A stretch of 64,000 nucleotides of DNA from Pachypanchax playfairii (GCA_006937955.1 SSNP01000014.1:1777191-1841190), one strand, 5' to 3'. Numbered from the stretch's first letter, positions 1 to 12,521 are shown. Notes: a model not told the origin generated them from the letters alone. Numbers and translations are program-made.

Positions 1-979
1 TAGTGTCAAGCTGAGAAAATTTAGGACCTCTGATACTGGAAAGCATGTGTCAGTGAACAGGAAATCATACTAGATGCTTTTGATGCACCTTCTTTTTTTA
101 CATTTGCTTGGATCTTGGAACCAAGAAATTAAATATTTAAGAGCTTTTTATTAAACAATCATCTAAAACCATCTTTCCATCCCTGTGATTATAACTGCTG
201 TGGAGTAACAGGATCTGCTAGTGGTTCACAACCTGCAGGATCACCTAAAAAGCCCTCAGGACCCCTATGTTGTTGTGGTTCTCAGCAGCCCGCTGCCCGA
301 GCTCAGTCTACCGCATGCCTTTCCACTTGGTTGCATGTTGTGGTAAGACAGTTAACTTAGTGATTGCATGATGAAAACTGTGAAAACACGCTGCTCTTTC
401 TCCCTCGACCTCAAAAGCAATGAGATCTGCAAAAATGACACCGCATGTAAAGTGCAAAACTTTTTTTCAGGCCATGTGAAAGTGCTGATTCCATTGTGTC
501 TTGTTGTTGTCAAATTCTGAACCTTTTTTTTTTCTTTTTTTTTTTGGTATTTAGTCAATGCTGCTCTTGTTAAAGTAAACCATGCACATGAAACTAATTT
601 TTAGCTGAGCACGGGAGAATCTTGTGTCCTAATTTATGGCTTTGTAAATATTTGTGGCTGCTTTTATTCCAAGTGTGCAACAACGAAGCTCCTGAAAGAT
701 CTGACAAAGAAATAATTATCTAGAAGGAGAAAATGATAAGAACAAGTGTTTGCTTTTCACTTGTGTGTCAATTTAAAAACAAAACAGAACTGCAAATTGA
801 CACAATGTCATATATATATTTTTAATCTAAGCTTTAATTTCAGATTGTATTTATTAGCCACTTGGAATATCTCAATTTAACATATTTAATTGTGAAATGT
901 GGCTTTTTTTCTTCCTTTTTTTTGTCTCCCAGACCACTAACTAATAATTGCCCAATAACAACATCAGCAATTGGTTCAC

Positions 980-1290
980 CTTTGTACAGCAGACACACAT
1001 TTAAGCGTGCCTCCCACGGGTCTTATAACTTGTATATCGGAGCTGCTGAGCATGATTTATTCATACCGTACCAGAGAGAAGATGTTGGAGTGGCAGTCCT
1101 CAAGGCTTGCCCCGTTAGCCACCCAATTCGCCGTTGCAGTCATAATCGTCCGCCTTTGGGGTCGCCAGCGCAGGGCATGTCGAAATCCTACATCGGTATC
1201 TAACACCGAGCAGGGGTGACAAATCGGTTCCCTCAAGAGTCTGCCGAGACAGGCAGGATTCGAACCTCACAAGAGGTCCGGATTAAAGGC
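980..1290. other. Unexplained non-repetitive block with a B-box-like motif
   Basis: About 310 bases of balanced composition and high complexity stand out from AT-rich surroundings. The minus strand carries GGTTCGAATCC (about 1256-1266), an exact match to the RNA polymerase III internal B-box consensus GGTTCGANTCC. I found no A-box at tRNA spacing and the flanking bases do not fold as a tRNA T arm plus acceptor stem. It could be a conserved element, an unannotated RNA, or a worn tRNA-derived repeat. Confidence 0.3.
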
Positions 1291-1379
1291 TCGGGATGGT
1301 CGGTGGAAGAAAGGGCGTATTCAGAAAGAAATGCACAATGCATCCAAAAAACTGTAGCCTGATGGTGTTAAATCCGAGC

Positions 1380-1420
1380 GTGCGCGCGCGCGTGTTTGTG
1401 TGTGTGTGTGTGTGCGTGGG
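1380..1420. repeat. (CG)n/(GT)n alternating run
   Basis: A CG run passes into a GT microsatellite, giving about 40 bases of near-perfect purine-pyrimidine alternation. Such tracts can adopt Z-DNA and mutate by slippage. Confidence 0.8.
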
Positions 1421-1804
1421 GATCACAACATTGTTCCAATCCAGGTCAGGCGATTCCAAATCTGATCAATGTCAACATCGAAGAGGTGCGTATCCATTTC
1501 AATCCACACACGCAGGAAGATCAGAGTGTTTCCACATCCTTCTTGGATTCGTTACTAAATCACCAATTAATCCACGAGAAAACAAATCCGCTCAGGAACA
1601 GCCCCCCCCTTACCACCACCCTTCCCCCCCAAAAAAGAAAAGAAAAACATTAAGCGTCAAAAGTTTAAATAAAGAGGAAAAAACACACGTTGCGCTGCAA
1701 AATAATCAAGTTAAAGCTGAAGGTCTTGCATGCAGGAGATTTGATTCCGTGTGCTCCACAAAGCTGATGCACCACTTGTGATAGTTTTGGAGAATTGCAT
1801 GCGG

Positions 1805-1812
1805 TATTTATA
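1805..1812 (-). promoter_or_regulatory. TATA-like site (TATAAATA)
   Basis: The minus strand reads GGCTATAAATACC, a strong TATA match; the plus strand reads TATTTATA, so direction is uncertain. A 7-base perfect hairpin (GAGCCAG/CTGGCTC) lies at 1831-1845. No coding exon was found on either side. Confidence 0.3.
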
Positions 1813-4800
1813 GCCGTTCCTCTCACAATGTGAGCCAGTCTGGCTCCCACAAACAGGCGCTGCTGCTGCTGCGAGCAGGAATATTTAATCCCTCTGTTGC
1901 TCCTGAATCAAACGCGCCGCAGACGATCGCTAAAAAAGAAACAACACAACCCTCCTCCTTCTCCTCCTCCTCCTCTCCTCCCGTGGCTCCGTGGACTACA
2001 AAAAAAAGAGAAAAAGTCGAGCGGGTTCCCAGCAATAACCTCGAATCATGAGTCAAACCGTCCAGACAAGAAAGAAAAAACTATTCTAACACTCCACCAA
2101 GCAGGAAAACGACAAACAGGCGGCTGTAGACGGAGGTTAGAAAAAATCCTTCCTTCCTTTCAGCTTTAAATCATTACGAAACCTCCTCTGACGGCCACAA
2201 AAGCCTCAGTGTTGCAGAAAAATATCAGTTTTTTTCCCCCTCTCTCTTTAAGCAAAAGTGAGCGTCCACGTCTGGCGCCGATTCCGACGGAAAGAATTTG
2301 TTGCGTTCTGCAGATCGTTTCTAATAATCGGATCCTCTTGATCTGCTGAGAATATTGTAGATTTAAATCCTCAAACATGTGCATAATTTCCTCAACCGCA
2401 GCGAGTCCTTCCTCATTGTTTATCTGTCAGGGCGCGTTATTACACAGCTAGATGGGCGTGCGCGCACAGCCTGTATGTGCCACCCTCTGTGAGTGTGTGT
2501 GTGTGTCTGTTTTACGCAAAGAGCTGAAGCTTTCTTTTTCTTTTTTTTTTTTTCTCATGCGCACGATCATCCAGCCCACCACACATTGTAATGTAATGGC
2601 GGTCGGAAGCGTAGGCAGAGACTCGCCTTTCCATTTGACCAAGTTTTTGCTCACATGACCAAAGTCTGTTGGTTGTCTTTGATGACATGCGTGATGACAC
2701 GACGGAGACATGCTCACTGGAAATCCTGTATCACCCTGAACTTTATGAATATTGATGTACCGCTTATTCACACACATATAAACATTTGATTTTTATTCTA
2801 ATTAGGGTTTGTCCAAATTTGAATTGCGGGGTTTCAGACTTCCCCAATTACCCCATGATTAAAAGCCCATTATAATCTACACTGAGGCTTATCTGACTAA
2901 CTTGTTGGATCATTTAGCAGTGAGAGTGACAGTCACTTCCAATTAGAGATCAAAACTTGATCCTAAAGACTTTATTAAAGCATTTTAGATATTTTAATTG
3001 TTTAAACTGCAGCATGGGAGTCTTTCTTGTTTCTGCAACAAACAGGGGGGAGAGGAATTTGGGGAAGTGCAGGGGGTGGAGTGTAGGATATGAATCAGAC
3101 AGATGAGCAAGCGTTTAGTCTGGTAGTTATTGATCCCCCTTTGCTCTAGAAATGATCCAGATCTCATTTGGACACTTTTGTCTCCCTTTGTTCCATACGT
3201 CCTCAGAGACTCTGAAAAGACTCTTACACAGTTTGACACTCTTGCTGAGAAGCTGATGGGATGAGATGTTATCAGTTTGAATAAATCTATTTCAATATGC
3301 TGCGTGTTTCCTCCTCATCAGACCCCCACCGACTTGATCTGTGTGTGAGGAGAAAAGAGGCTCGACTGCTCTGATCAGAGATAACGTTTCTTTATGTTTA
3401 TTTGTTTTGATAAGTTGTTTAAGCTTGTTGGGTTTTAGTGGAAAAGGTGTGTGTCTGTGTGTGTTTGAGGCCGTCAGGCTTTTAAATATCAGATCCAAAG
3501 TTCTGCTGATTACAGATGAACACATCTGCATTAGATTCCCTTCAGGTCTTAAATTTGTCTTTAATTTTTGCTTCTTTTCAATTGGACGCAAAAATTAAAC
3601 TCTATAAATCCACTTGTATCATTTCTGATACACCTACAGTATTTATATGTGTAAGAGCTCTACCTCTCTAACAGGATGAGTACTTTCCTTTAAAAATCTG
3701 CTGTATTTAAAATGGTCTTCTGCCCTCTGTTGGACGATCTAAGTACTACATAATATTAACATTTATATAGAGAGATTTTAAAAATAAAATATATAATTGT
3801 TATATTATTATAGTCAATAATTCATGTTTTTTTAAGTTTGAGACATTTGTTTTATTTATTAGGTCCTTTATTAGGTTACTGTTTTTATTTGTTATTATTA
3901 TTTGTTACCTAATTGAGAGTATAAATGTTATATATAGTGTAATGAATATATTACATTATGTGTTGAAAAACATTTTTACAACAGACAGAATGGAAAATGT
4001 GATGACTTATCTGAAGCTACAGAGAGCTTCTGGGAAAAATACATGTCAGCAGTCATTTTTTCACTAATAAAACCACAATTCAAAAAAAACAAAAAACACA
4101 AAATCCAGAAATGTTCATTCCTTTTCTGAGTCATTTCAGATAAGCAGAGGATTTATAGCAAACTGGTTTGTAGTCTGAAGAATCAAAAACCCTCGGGCTA
4201 AAGAACAGAGTCTCTCCTGCTTGTTATCAAAAGCATGTAGAACACGGGACATGTGCTACCTAATTATTTACCTGTAAAGAAAACATCAGTGCTAAATAAT
4301 GTTTAGGATTTTTAGTTTAGGAGCAGTTTGTGTTCCCATTAACACCACAGTAACACCAAATCATATTCTAATAAAGTTCCTCCGTTTCCAAATGTTTAGT
4401 TAGATACAAGAGGAGGTGATTCATTGACCCCCCCCCCTCCCCCATCAAAACATTCTAATAAATCATTTAGATCTGCCAGATTAACAACAATTACATCTTT
4501 CAGTTGTGTTTTAATATATCATGTGTAGTTTTATTACTTTTAATAAGAATAATTGTACACGTTAATATTTATTTACTAATTAAAGGTGCTTGTATTTCTG
4601 TGTCATTCTAGCGACCGACATCAAACTGTTTGGGTTTATTAGGTTTATTAATCAGTTGTAGACGTGCGTCCTGTTACTTGATTAAATCCCATGATAGTTT
4701 GATTCTATTTTAGAAAAATAATGATCAGTTAGTGCTCAGATTATATTTTGGGAATCAGCCCAAACCAAATCAAATTTTAGCTGACAGAATCAGCCATTTT

Positions 4801-5169
4801 TTTTTGTATTTGCTTATGTTGACTAGCTACGGTGGTCATCTTGAAAAGGTTTGACTTCAAACTTTATTTGCTTTATGAGCATTTCATTAAAATTCGAGAT
4901 GTTTCGCAAACGCTACAAACAAACACGGACAGTGAAAACGTTACTGCATCCTCAATGACTTTTGGTGATGGGCGATAATTAAGATATATTTAAATTTGAC
5001 CGAGAACGTTTGTTTTCAGAGAATTAAAAGGCTTTCCATGTTGTTGTATGAGTGCAGCTGAGGCTAATAACTTCTGGTCATTATTAATTCAAGATGAGCA
5101 TATTGCAAAGGGACGATTGGCATCAAAGAGTGCTCACAGAGAAGAGTGGGTTTCTTTTTTTTAAGCCGT

Positions 5170-5420
5170 AGCCTCACCGTGTCTTCATTAGTGATTGATG
5201 GATTACCGTGCGCTGACTTAACACACACCTAGCAGCAAATTCTCTCTGTGAAATCATATGGGAGCCTCGCCTTCTCTTCCTGGGTCCAATACCGCTCTGG
5301 CATTTCCTGGAGCACGGAGAGTGTGGCTGAGAAGAATAGATGGTGTGCATTATAATGAACATGGGCTGACACCACCTCATCCATCATTCCGCCCGGGAAA
5401 ATTATAGCGGTGCCGGTGTG
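5170..5420. other. Candidate conserved non-coding element
   Basis: High-complexity, non-repetitive sequence between AT-rich filler and a GAA microsatellite (about 5420-5445). It includes homeodomain-type ATGGATTA and has no sustained reading frame with splice sites. Conservation is inferred from composition only. Confidence 0.25.
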
Positions 5421-5930
5421 AGAGAAGAAGAAGAAGAAGAAGAAAAAAAGAGACTTTAAATCACAGAATGTCTGCAGGTCTGACTCCTCCCAGACTGTCA
5501 TCGACTCATTCTTGTTATTGTTTCTAACTGCTCCATCCACTTCTGGTTTTACTCAGAAGCAGGACAGTGTAAGTGTTTGTCTCCTCGTCAGAATACTGAA
5601 TACACACTGCAAATTCCTTACATGCACGCTGCTTTGAAAAAAAATCCCATCCGATTCCACTTATAGGCTGCTTAATTCTCTATTTAACGCCCATAGCTGA
5701 TTTCATAACTGATTTATTATTTTTACAAATTATTTGACTTATAATACTGACAGAGATGGTGAAAAATATATATTTTCCCAGTAGGCAATGTTTAAAGATA
5801 AGAAATTTGCTTTCAAATGTGACAAAAGGAAACAGAAATTTTGATAGTGCTGCAAAACTACATTTCTAAAACAAATAGTTACAGTTTCTCACTCAAAGTT
5901 TGTAGCTTGTGTAAATTATTTTAGTGGATT

Positions 5931-6385
5931 TTAAAGGTACAGTATGTAAGAATTAGACCTCGTCGTCAAATCCTAATCCCCCTCCCCTCCCTTTTTCTGT
6001 TGGGTTGCCAGTTCTGATGTTGATCCTCGTTTTGTTTCTCTTGTATTTGTTCAGTTTATGGGAATGTCTGACGGCCTGTTTGTTCAGCGTTGAGCTTTCC
6101 TAAGTGCGTTTGAACGCCCCATCACGTGCAGCTCGGCTGCTCAGTTGGAAGGATGTGGTGGTTTATTACTTTTTGCTGCTGGTCGTTGTGGAATTACAGC
6201 TGCTTGTGTTGAAGACTTGGCAGCCTTGCAGACTCACATGTGATTCGTTATGGAAACAGGAAGTCTGGAGGTGTAAATAATGATCTGAGCCATCTGAGAT
6301 CAAAATCTGTTACAATGTAACTTTACTTTCAACATCAGTGGGACATTAGACTGTTGTGTAAAATTCTTACATACTGTACCTTTAA
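5931..6385. mobile_element. MITE with 24-bp perfect terminal inverted repeats
   Basis: The left end at 5931-5954 starts TTAAAGGTACAGTATGTAAG. The right end at 6362-6385 is its exact reverse complement, bounded by TTAA. The element is 455 bases long with no transposase frame, so it is a non-autonomous DNA transposon (MITE). TTAA ends suggest TTAA target duplication, as in piggyBac-type elements, but TTAA may instead be part of the inverted repeat. Superfamily is unassigned. Confidence 0.88.
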
Positions 6386-8626
6386 CATAGCAAACAAAAA
6401 ATAATCTAATTGGCTTAGCTTTTCAGATCTGTTTTAATGTCTGTTGGATATTTCTTTAATTTAAGACCTTAAATTATTGAGCTGATTGATGATTTCTGAC
6501 CTCTTAATGAAAAGTTGCACATACGCTGCTGCTGTTTTTTCTTAAACTCTGCAGCATGTTGATCTCGAAATGAGCAAGATAAAGCAAGGTAAAATACAGA
6601 TGAAGAGAAATACCTAATTCTACAGGGATTTCACGAGTGTTTACAAAATTTATATTTTATTTACAAAAAAAGACTTTACAGTTTTTGTACCATCATAGAC
6701 GGTCTAAGCCCTTTAATCCCATATCGCTCCAGTAAACATGTCTGCTACAAAATCTAGGTTGTATTGCACATTTCAACCTTTATATAGAAGAGTACAGCCC
6801 TTCAAGTTGAAAGATTACCACAGATAGTGTGCTTTAAGTGACCAACCAACATTTCCACTTGGCTGCTCCCTCTTGATGCCACCTGAACAGAATTCAGCAG
6901 GAGCCTTCAAGGTCCTCATACATAATGTATTGCAGAAGGTCTGCTCGGTTTTCATGTCCTCCTAATTCATTTCACAAAGAGGGAGCGCTCTGGCAGCACA
7001 CACACACATATCACATTGTACATTGTCAAATCAGGAATTATCACGCTACAACTGGCGGTTTCTTCTCTTCAAACAAACGCTATATCATCAGATTTCTTTT
7101 TGTTGGGCTTTTATTTTTACAGACTGATTTATAAGCTTCTTGTCCTATGAAATATTTAGAGTTTATATCATTTATTCACGATAAATTTGATCTTTAAGAG
7201 TGAGTTTACACTTTATTTTTCAGTCTTATTGTTGGAGGATAAATCCCAAATGACAGAGGACCAATAAATAATGTGATCATTTCACTCCCTTCAGGAATAA
7301 AGGCTTTGATCAGATCAGCAGAGCAACTTATCCAGCAGAATTCACCCTGCTCTTCGTCTTGGTGTTTCGGAGACACTGAGTAATATTTATTAGCGAAATG
7401 CTCGGTGACACCGCTCTGGCCTTGGCCTTCTTTGTTTATTCCTGCCTTGGCTTATTTCTTTTGTGGCCTGATTTGATGTGCCGTGATTGTCTTTTTGTTT
7501 CTCCTTTGCTCGCAGCAGACAAAAAAAAAAAAAAAAAAATTCATTCATGAAAAATCAATCCAAACATGGCCCCCGTCTTCTGCGTTTCAAAACGTAGCCT
7601 TCTGCTGACCTCAATAAATTCACCAGTGAAACGTTAAACATTTCAGTTAGTGCCCTTAAAGTGGCCTTTCCACAAACATGGTCCTTCACTATAAAAGGGG
7701 AAGGTACTTAAAGCTTTCTGTGTGCTTGTGTAGAAGATGAGAGGTGAACTATCCACTAATGTATCCTAATAGAATTATAGCCCATTAAATATAACTAATG
7801 ATTGTATGTGTTTGTTTCATTTCATGGTGTTTTACGGAGAAAAATCTATTTTTACACTTTTATCTGAAGTCAAATCAACACAATCTTATAAAAAATGTTG
7901 TTTTTTTGTTTGTTTTATATCTACACGAGGGAGTAGCACCAGATTTCAGCTTCCGTAAAGCTCACTTTTGTTTTTCTGAATTAAATATTTAAGCAAACAT
8001 TGCTGCAAACTTTGGTACAGACGGGCTCATAAGTAAAGTGAAGAGCAACTCACAAATTGTTACGAAGTTCTAAAGATCCTCCCGCACAGCGGCAGCAGAA
8101 ATCAACACAAGGTTGTTTTGAGTGCGTTTGGATCTTTTAGTCGTTTTTCTCTGCAGCTGTTTGATCTTACTCGTGGTTTTGCTTCTTCTTGTATGTGATG
8201 TTTGCATTTTGTATAATCTTACAGTATCTATATTTTATAAGTAATTCATAGTTTTTGCCTGTTGTGTATCTTTGTGTATCTGCAAAGACACACAAACAAT
8301 TTTCTTTTCATCTTTTGTCGAGACTGTTTTGTTTTCACTGGCGTTTGTTTTTCTGAAATACAATTTAACTAGTAATATTATCAAAATGATTCAAAAACTA
8401 AGAGGATATTTTTATGTTCAATGAATCCAGTAATGTTTAAAATGAATATGGATGTATTAGTTTTATGTGTAAATCTTATTATCAGGGAAATTAGCTGCTT
8501 GATCTACAATCTGAGTAGCTTCTTTTCACTTTTACTATAAATATGTTCCTATTACTTTTTGCTCCTTTTTGCAGTTGGTTGATATGTTTAGAAAACAGTT
8601 GTTTACAAACTAGCATTTTGATTTTA
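6386..8626. other. Gene-free, mostly AT-rich DNA
   Basis: No coding exons were recognised. It contains a poly-A tract (about 7520-7540) and a higher-complexity block at 7230-7480, listed separately. Confidence 0.6.
7230..7480. other. Candidate conserved non-coding element
   Basis: Non-repetitive and compositionally balanced, with CCAATAAATAATG and TAATATTTATTAG homeodomain/MEF2-like AT cores between GC-richer segments. No splice-compatible coding frame. The label rests on appearance; no alignment was possible. Confidence 0.25.
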
Positions 8627-9195
8627 TTAAAGGTTCTGTATTCTGCTATTTTACAGCTTTCAACATCTGGGATCGTCACATATGTGATAAAATCTTACCT
8701 TTGGTGTTATATAGTCTTCATTTGTCCTGAAATATAACTCATATTCTCTAGTTATTCTTAAACCAGGAAGTAAAACTGTTTACCAAAAATCCCATCTCTC
8801 CTCCAGGCCCCCTCTTTGTGAGTGCTGCCCCTCGAGCTGCCTGAATAAAATAGTAAATAAATTCCTGTAATTCTCGCAGCACATTTTCACTGAGACATTT
8901 TTAGAAAGTAAAATACTACAAACGATGGGGATTAGTGTCAAGCTTCGGAGTCTCACAGCTCGGTGTGTGTGTGTTTAATCTGCAGGGGCAGCGAGGACAC
9001 GCCGGGCACTTCCTGGTGTAACATTGTTACATCACTATGTTATAGCCAGTCGTTTTCCAGGGGAGAGTGGAGCAGCTGCTCAGAGCGCAGATTCAGGAGG
9101 ATTACTGAGAAATGTGTGAATTAAGCCAAAAACCACTCTGGGGGAGGGGTTAATAAGGAAATAGCAACACAACATGATTAAAAGCTCCAAAGGAC
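8627..9195 (+). mobile_element. Interspersed repeat family B, copy 1
   Basis: About 570 bases that recur in reverse orientation at 43435-44011 with roughly 80-85% similarity by eye. Matching landmarks include a CCTCGAGCTGCC segment, CTTCCTGGTGTAACATTGTTAC, and AGCAGCTGCTCAGAGCGCAG near the far end. The left end begins TTAAAGG. No protein is encoded. Probably an old non-autonomous DNA transposon. Confidence 0.8.
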
Positions 9196-10405
9196 CTTGA
9201 AGCAAAAAGTGATGATTGTCCTTCCTCCGTGTACTTGTGCACTTTTTATAAGCATTAGAAAAGAGGAACATTCTCCACTGCAGAAGTGTCTTATTATAGT
9301 TTATTTCTGTCCAAATGTCTCTGTATACCCTGCAGTGTGTTCTGATAAAACTGAATCAAGCATCTGTGCCTTTAACCAAGCGGCTGCCTTTAAAACGGAC
9401 CATGAAAAGTGAAAATACCACATAAAACATCTTCTCTACACATATTAAAAAGAAGTTGTGCAATGCTCACCACTGAAGCGACAAGCCAAAATAAGAGGTT
9501 TTTTTGTCCTCAACATATGTTTTCATGGAATGTAATAAAAATGACAGCTGGTCCAAATAGTTTAAACTTTATAAGTAACAATAATTTAAGCATCCAAACA
9601 GCTGAGTTTGCACATTCTGAGCAGCTTCTTCAAAATGTAAAATATTAGGTATATTTAGTTTGATGTTTTTTACTTATAATACTTCTATGTAATCAAGTGA
9701 GGGACTATATAAGGGGGAAAAAGCTTGTTTTAATACATCAGAGCAAAGCAAAGGCACAACTTCAGTGGATTTTGAGTCATCGATCCATCTGCACTATTTT
9801 GAGTACAAAATTCAAAATCTGTTGTGCAGCTGTATATAAAATCAGGTACGTGTGACAGATATTTATGTCTGCTCGTCTCAGATGAAGGCTTGTTCTTTGC
9901 AGCTGGCTGGATGGATAATGTGGGGGTGCATAATTCTGGACTGAAAGCCTGCGAGTTCTTGAAAAAGAAAAGAAAGCAGAAAGACAAGTGAGAAGAACGG
10001 GAGGTCTTTTGACCACTTGTGGCCTTCACAACACAGGCACAAATCATAGAGGGACGTGGCAATTGGAGTGACAGATGAACAATGCTCCTATTTTCCAACC
10101 CCCCCTGTGAACAGGCCCATCCATCACGGCAGGGGAGATTAATTCAATTCATCAGCTTTTTGTCTCTTCAGGCCCCCTAATGCCACCTGATATTGCTCAA
10201 GGAGGACTTACAAAATGTTTGCGGATTTGATCTGCGTTTGCTTGACTAAATTAAAACACTCTGTATTCTTAGAGCTCCCGTGATCCAGAAAACTACATAA
10301 TTCTGATAAAGTTGGATAAAACATTTGCTGAAACGCTGCCAACAGGACCAGAAAGTGTTAGAAGAGACGTGATAACAGGAAGGTGACGGTCATTACACAA
10401 ATTCA
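9196..10405. other. Gene-free DNA
   Basis: A minus-strand open frame at 9730-10098 resembles no family and lacks splice partners. A 19-base string at about 9727-9745 (GTTTTAATACATCAGAGCA) recurs at 12711-12729, inside the inferred mtfp1 3' UTR. Confidence 0.55.
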
Positions 10406-10954
10406 TTAGAGGTCCTTCCATTAAAAACAGTTTTTCTGAGGTTTCTGTTGAATATTTTAGCTCCACAGGTGTTCTTACCTTCATAGTGGGTGTGAAAACA
10501 GGTTAACAACTTCTCTTTCAGTTCTAATCTCTCAAACTACGCAGATGGCAATAAAACCCGAGTTCGAACGGCCTGTATCTGTTTCGTCACAACTCCTTTG
10601 TTCGTTAGTTTTCGGCAGCTCCCCCAGTTGAAACCACGCCTAGCATGCTGCTAGCTAAAATGCTGTAGCAAACAGAAAGACACAATGTCCTACGTTGCCA
10701 TGCGCAGCGGGGCAGGAAACAGTATTCTTTGTTCTCATAGGCTAGTTTGTTAGCCAATCCGAGTCCAGCAAATTCGAAGAATGAATATGAATGAGCTGCT
10801 GACGAAGCAGCCTGACGGAAGGAGCCGGAAACACCCGAATTTTAACGCAGATAGATTGAAAGGTCTGTTAATCAGTGTTTCCTGATGTTTTTAAGGTATC
10901 AAATGTTTCATATAACCACAAAGTCCTGAAATTTGTATGAAATGGCCTATTTAA
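10406..10954 (+). mobile_element. Interspersed repeat family A, copy 1
   Basis: About 550 bases repeated in the same orientation at 60060-60649 with high similarity over the full length, apart from small indels. The ends are worn versions of the TTAAAGAGGCC inverted repeat that is intact in copy 2. Non-coding; a MITE-type DNA transposon. Confidence 0.88.
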
Positions 10955-11662
10955 AGGAATTTATAAAAACAAAGTAAAAAAAAAGTTGTTCAACTCTTAT
11001 TTTTAGGGAAACATTTACATGATTCATATTTTTCAGTACGTTAAAACTAAAGATTTAAGAATAAAGTCATTTTAGTTCATCTTGTTTGGGCAGCTAATTA
11101 ATGCATATTATACAACTACACAATGTCACCTTAAGATTTACCCATTAGAACAAAACAGATGAATGTTTCTCATTAAATATTAAAGGGAAAAAAAATAAGT
11201 ATTCAAATGTAACTTTAATTTATCTTGTGAAATATTGTGCTGAAGTATAAAGATGGAATTTGGGAACGTCAGTAACGACATCTAGTGGCCAATTTAGGAG
11301 TCTGCAGGTACTAAAACCAAACTTATTTAACATGGGAGTCCATAAAGGGATGTTTCTCTCTGCATTGCATTTTTTCTGGTTTGATATTTACAGCGGAGAC
11401 ATTTTCTTCATAAACATCAGGTCTTATTTTAAAGCATCTGGCTCAATCAGGATTTATCCAAGTAATCACATGTAGTTTAAAGGTCTCTCCATGATCAAAT
11501 CACAAAAGTTATACAAGTTAAATTTTAATTAAAACATTAGTTTCCAGTTACATTCATTTGTGCATAACAGTTTTGAGACAGAAGTCGTTTGGAGTTACAT
11601 TGCAGGTTTATTTTGAGCAGTCAGCCTCAAGAGAGAAGGAGTTGAGATTTTAGCACAGCAGT
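10955..11662. other. Gene-free DNA downstream of the small membrane gene
   Basis: AT-rich, no coding exon recognised. An alternative minus-strand poly-A signal (TTTATT on the plus strand, near 11608) could extend the 3' end of the neighbouring gene slightly into it. Confidence 0.55.
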
Positions 11663-11673
11663 TTTATTTTAAT

Positions 11674-12234
11674 TTAAGCATAAGTCTTTTGAGGAATGTA
11701 GTGAATCCTGCCTCCTCTCCAGATACACAGGTAATAAGCTGTTCCCAGAGAGCCCATTAAAGACATCAAGAGGATGACTGTTATCACAACGATCTTCCAC
11801 ACTTTGGAGTCATGAGTGTCATTCAAATCTAGAACAAAAACACACACATACAATAAGAAACAGCCATTACACAAGCTTGAAGCTCATCGGTACACATCAC
11901 AGGTTAACCCACCTTCACCCAGAGGAAGATACGAGTCTGGAGTGGTTTGAAAGTTCTGATCCTCAATCGTCACCAGCCCGGATGAGTCTGTGTAGTTTTC
12001 AAATACGTTTTCCATCACAGATGGAGGTTCTCCAGTTGAGTCGTAGTACTCAGGAACATCGAGATCCGTCACCCAGCGGCCACTGACGTAGGCAGGAACA
12101 CCTGTGAGAACAGAAAAATAAAGGTTATACAAACCAGCAAGTTGGTGTTTTCAGCCAACATGAAACACTTTCTTACCTGACAGCGTGGATGAAACAGCTA
12201 AATAAGCCAAAAGCACAAAATAAAGCAGAAACAT
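11674..12234 (-). CDS. Small type I single-pass membrane protein, family not recognised
   Basis: Three exons on the minus strand, 12177-12234, 11913-12101 and 11674-11828, join in frame with GT/AG junctions to give 133 residues. The start (MFLLYFVLLAYLAV) is a signal peptide, with likely cleavage near residue 20. The ectodomain (about 20-88) is acidic, has no cysteine, a DVPEYYDSTGEPP patch resembling a tyrosine-sulfation site beside an O-glycosylation-type Ser/Thr/Pro stretch, and N-glycosylation sequons NYT and NDT. One hydrophobic segment (about 94-116, IVVITVILLMSLMGSLGTAYYL) is followed by a short basic tail ending HYIPQKTYA. A poly-A signal (11663-11668) lies just after the stop. I do not recognise the family and assign no function; the structure suggests a small cell-surface or vesicle protein. 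It is tail-to-head upstream-facing with mtfp1 (same strand, next gene downstream). Confidence 0.8.
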
Positions 12235-12521
12235 GGTTGCATCCAACAGCTCCAGCCTTCCCTTTGGTTTTTATTGAAGACTTCATCAGCAGAAGTGGTT
12301 TCAGCTGTGTTCTGAGCCATCAAGACAAACCGGGCCCTCTGGTTTCATGTAGTCCTGAGAACTCATGTTTCATTGGTTCAGCTGTCACTGAGATTACACG
12401 TCTCTTTTTATCTATAAGTAACAGCTTTGATCTGATGAGCAGGTTCTGTGTGGCAGCTTGAAATCACTGAGCTGAGATGTTTAACAGAAATCAGATCAAC
12501 AAATCAAGATGTTTTATGTGT

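Larger units (their letters stand above)
1..5930. other. Gene-free flank, left end
   Basis: No exon chain could be built on either strand; the open frames are short, lack splice partners and resemble no family. The stretch holds a non-repetitive block at 980-1290, a TATA-like site at 1805-1812, a CG/GT run at 1380-1420, AT-rich filler from about 3600 to 5000, and a possible conserved element at 5170-5420. Listed separately where there is something to say. Confidence 0.6.

Noticed and set aside
862..1203. 113-residue plus-strand protein
   Set aside because: No family resemblance, no clear donor partner, and an overlapping frame of similar length; more likely non-coding.
1240..1290. tRNA gene on the minus strand
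   Set aside because: Only the B-box matches. The T-stem has mismatches and no acceptor, D arm or A-box is present at proper spacing.
9730..10098. 122-residue minus-strand protein
   Set aside because: No recognisable domain, overlapping alternative frame, no splice partners, AT-rich non-coding composition.
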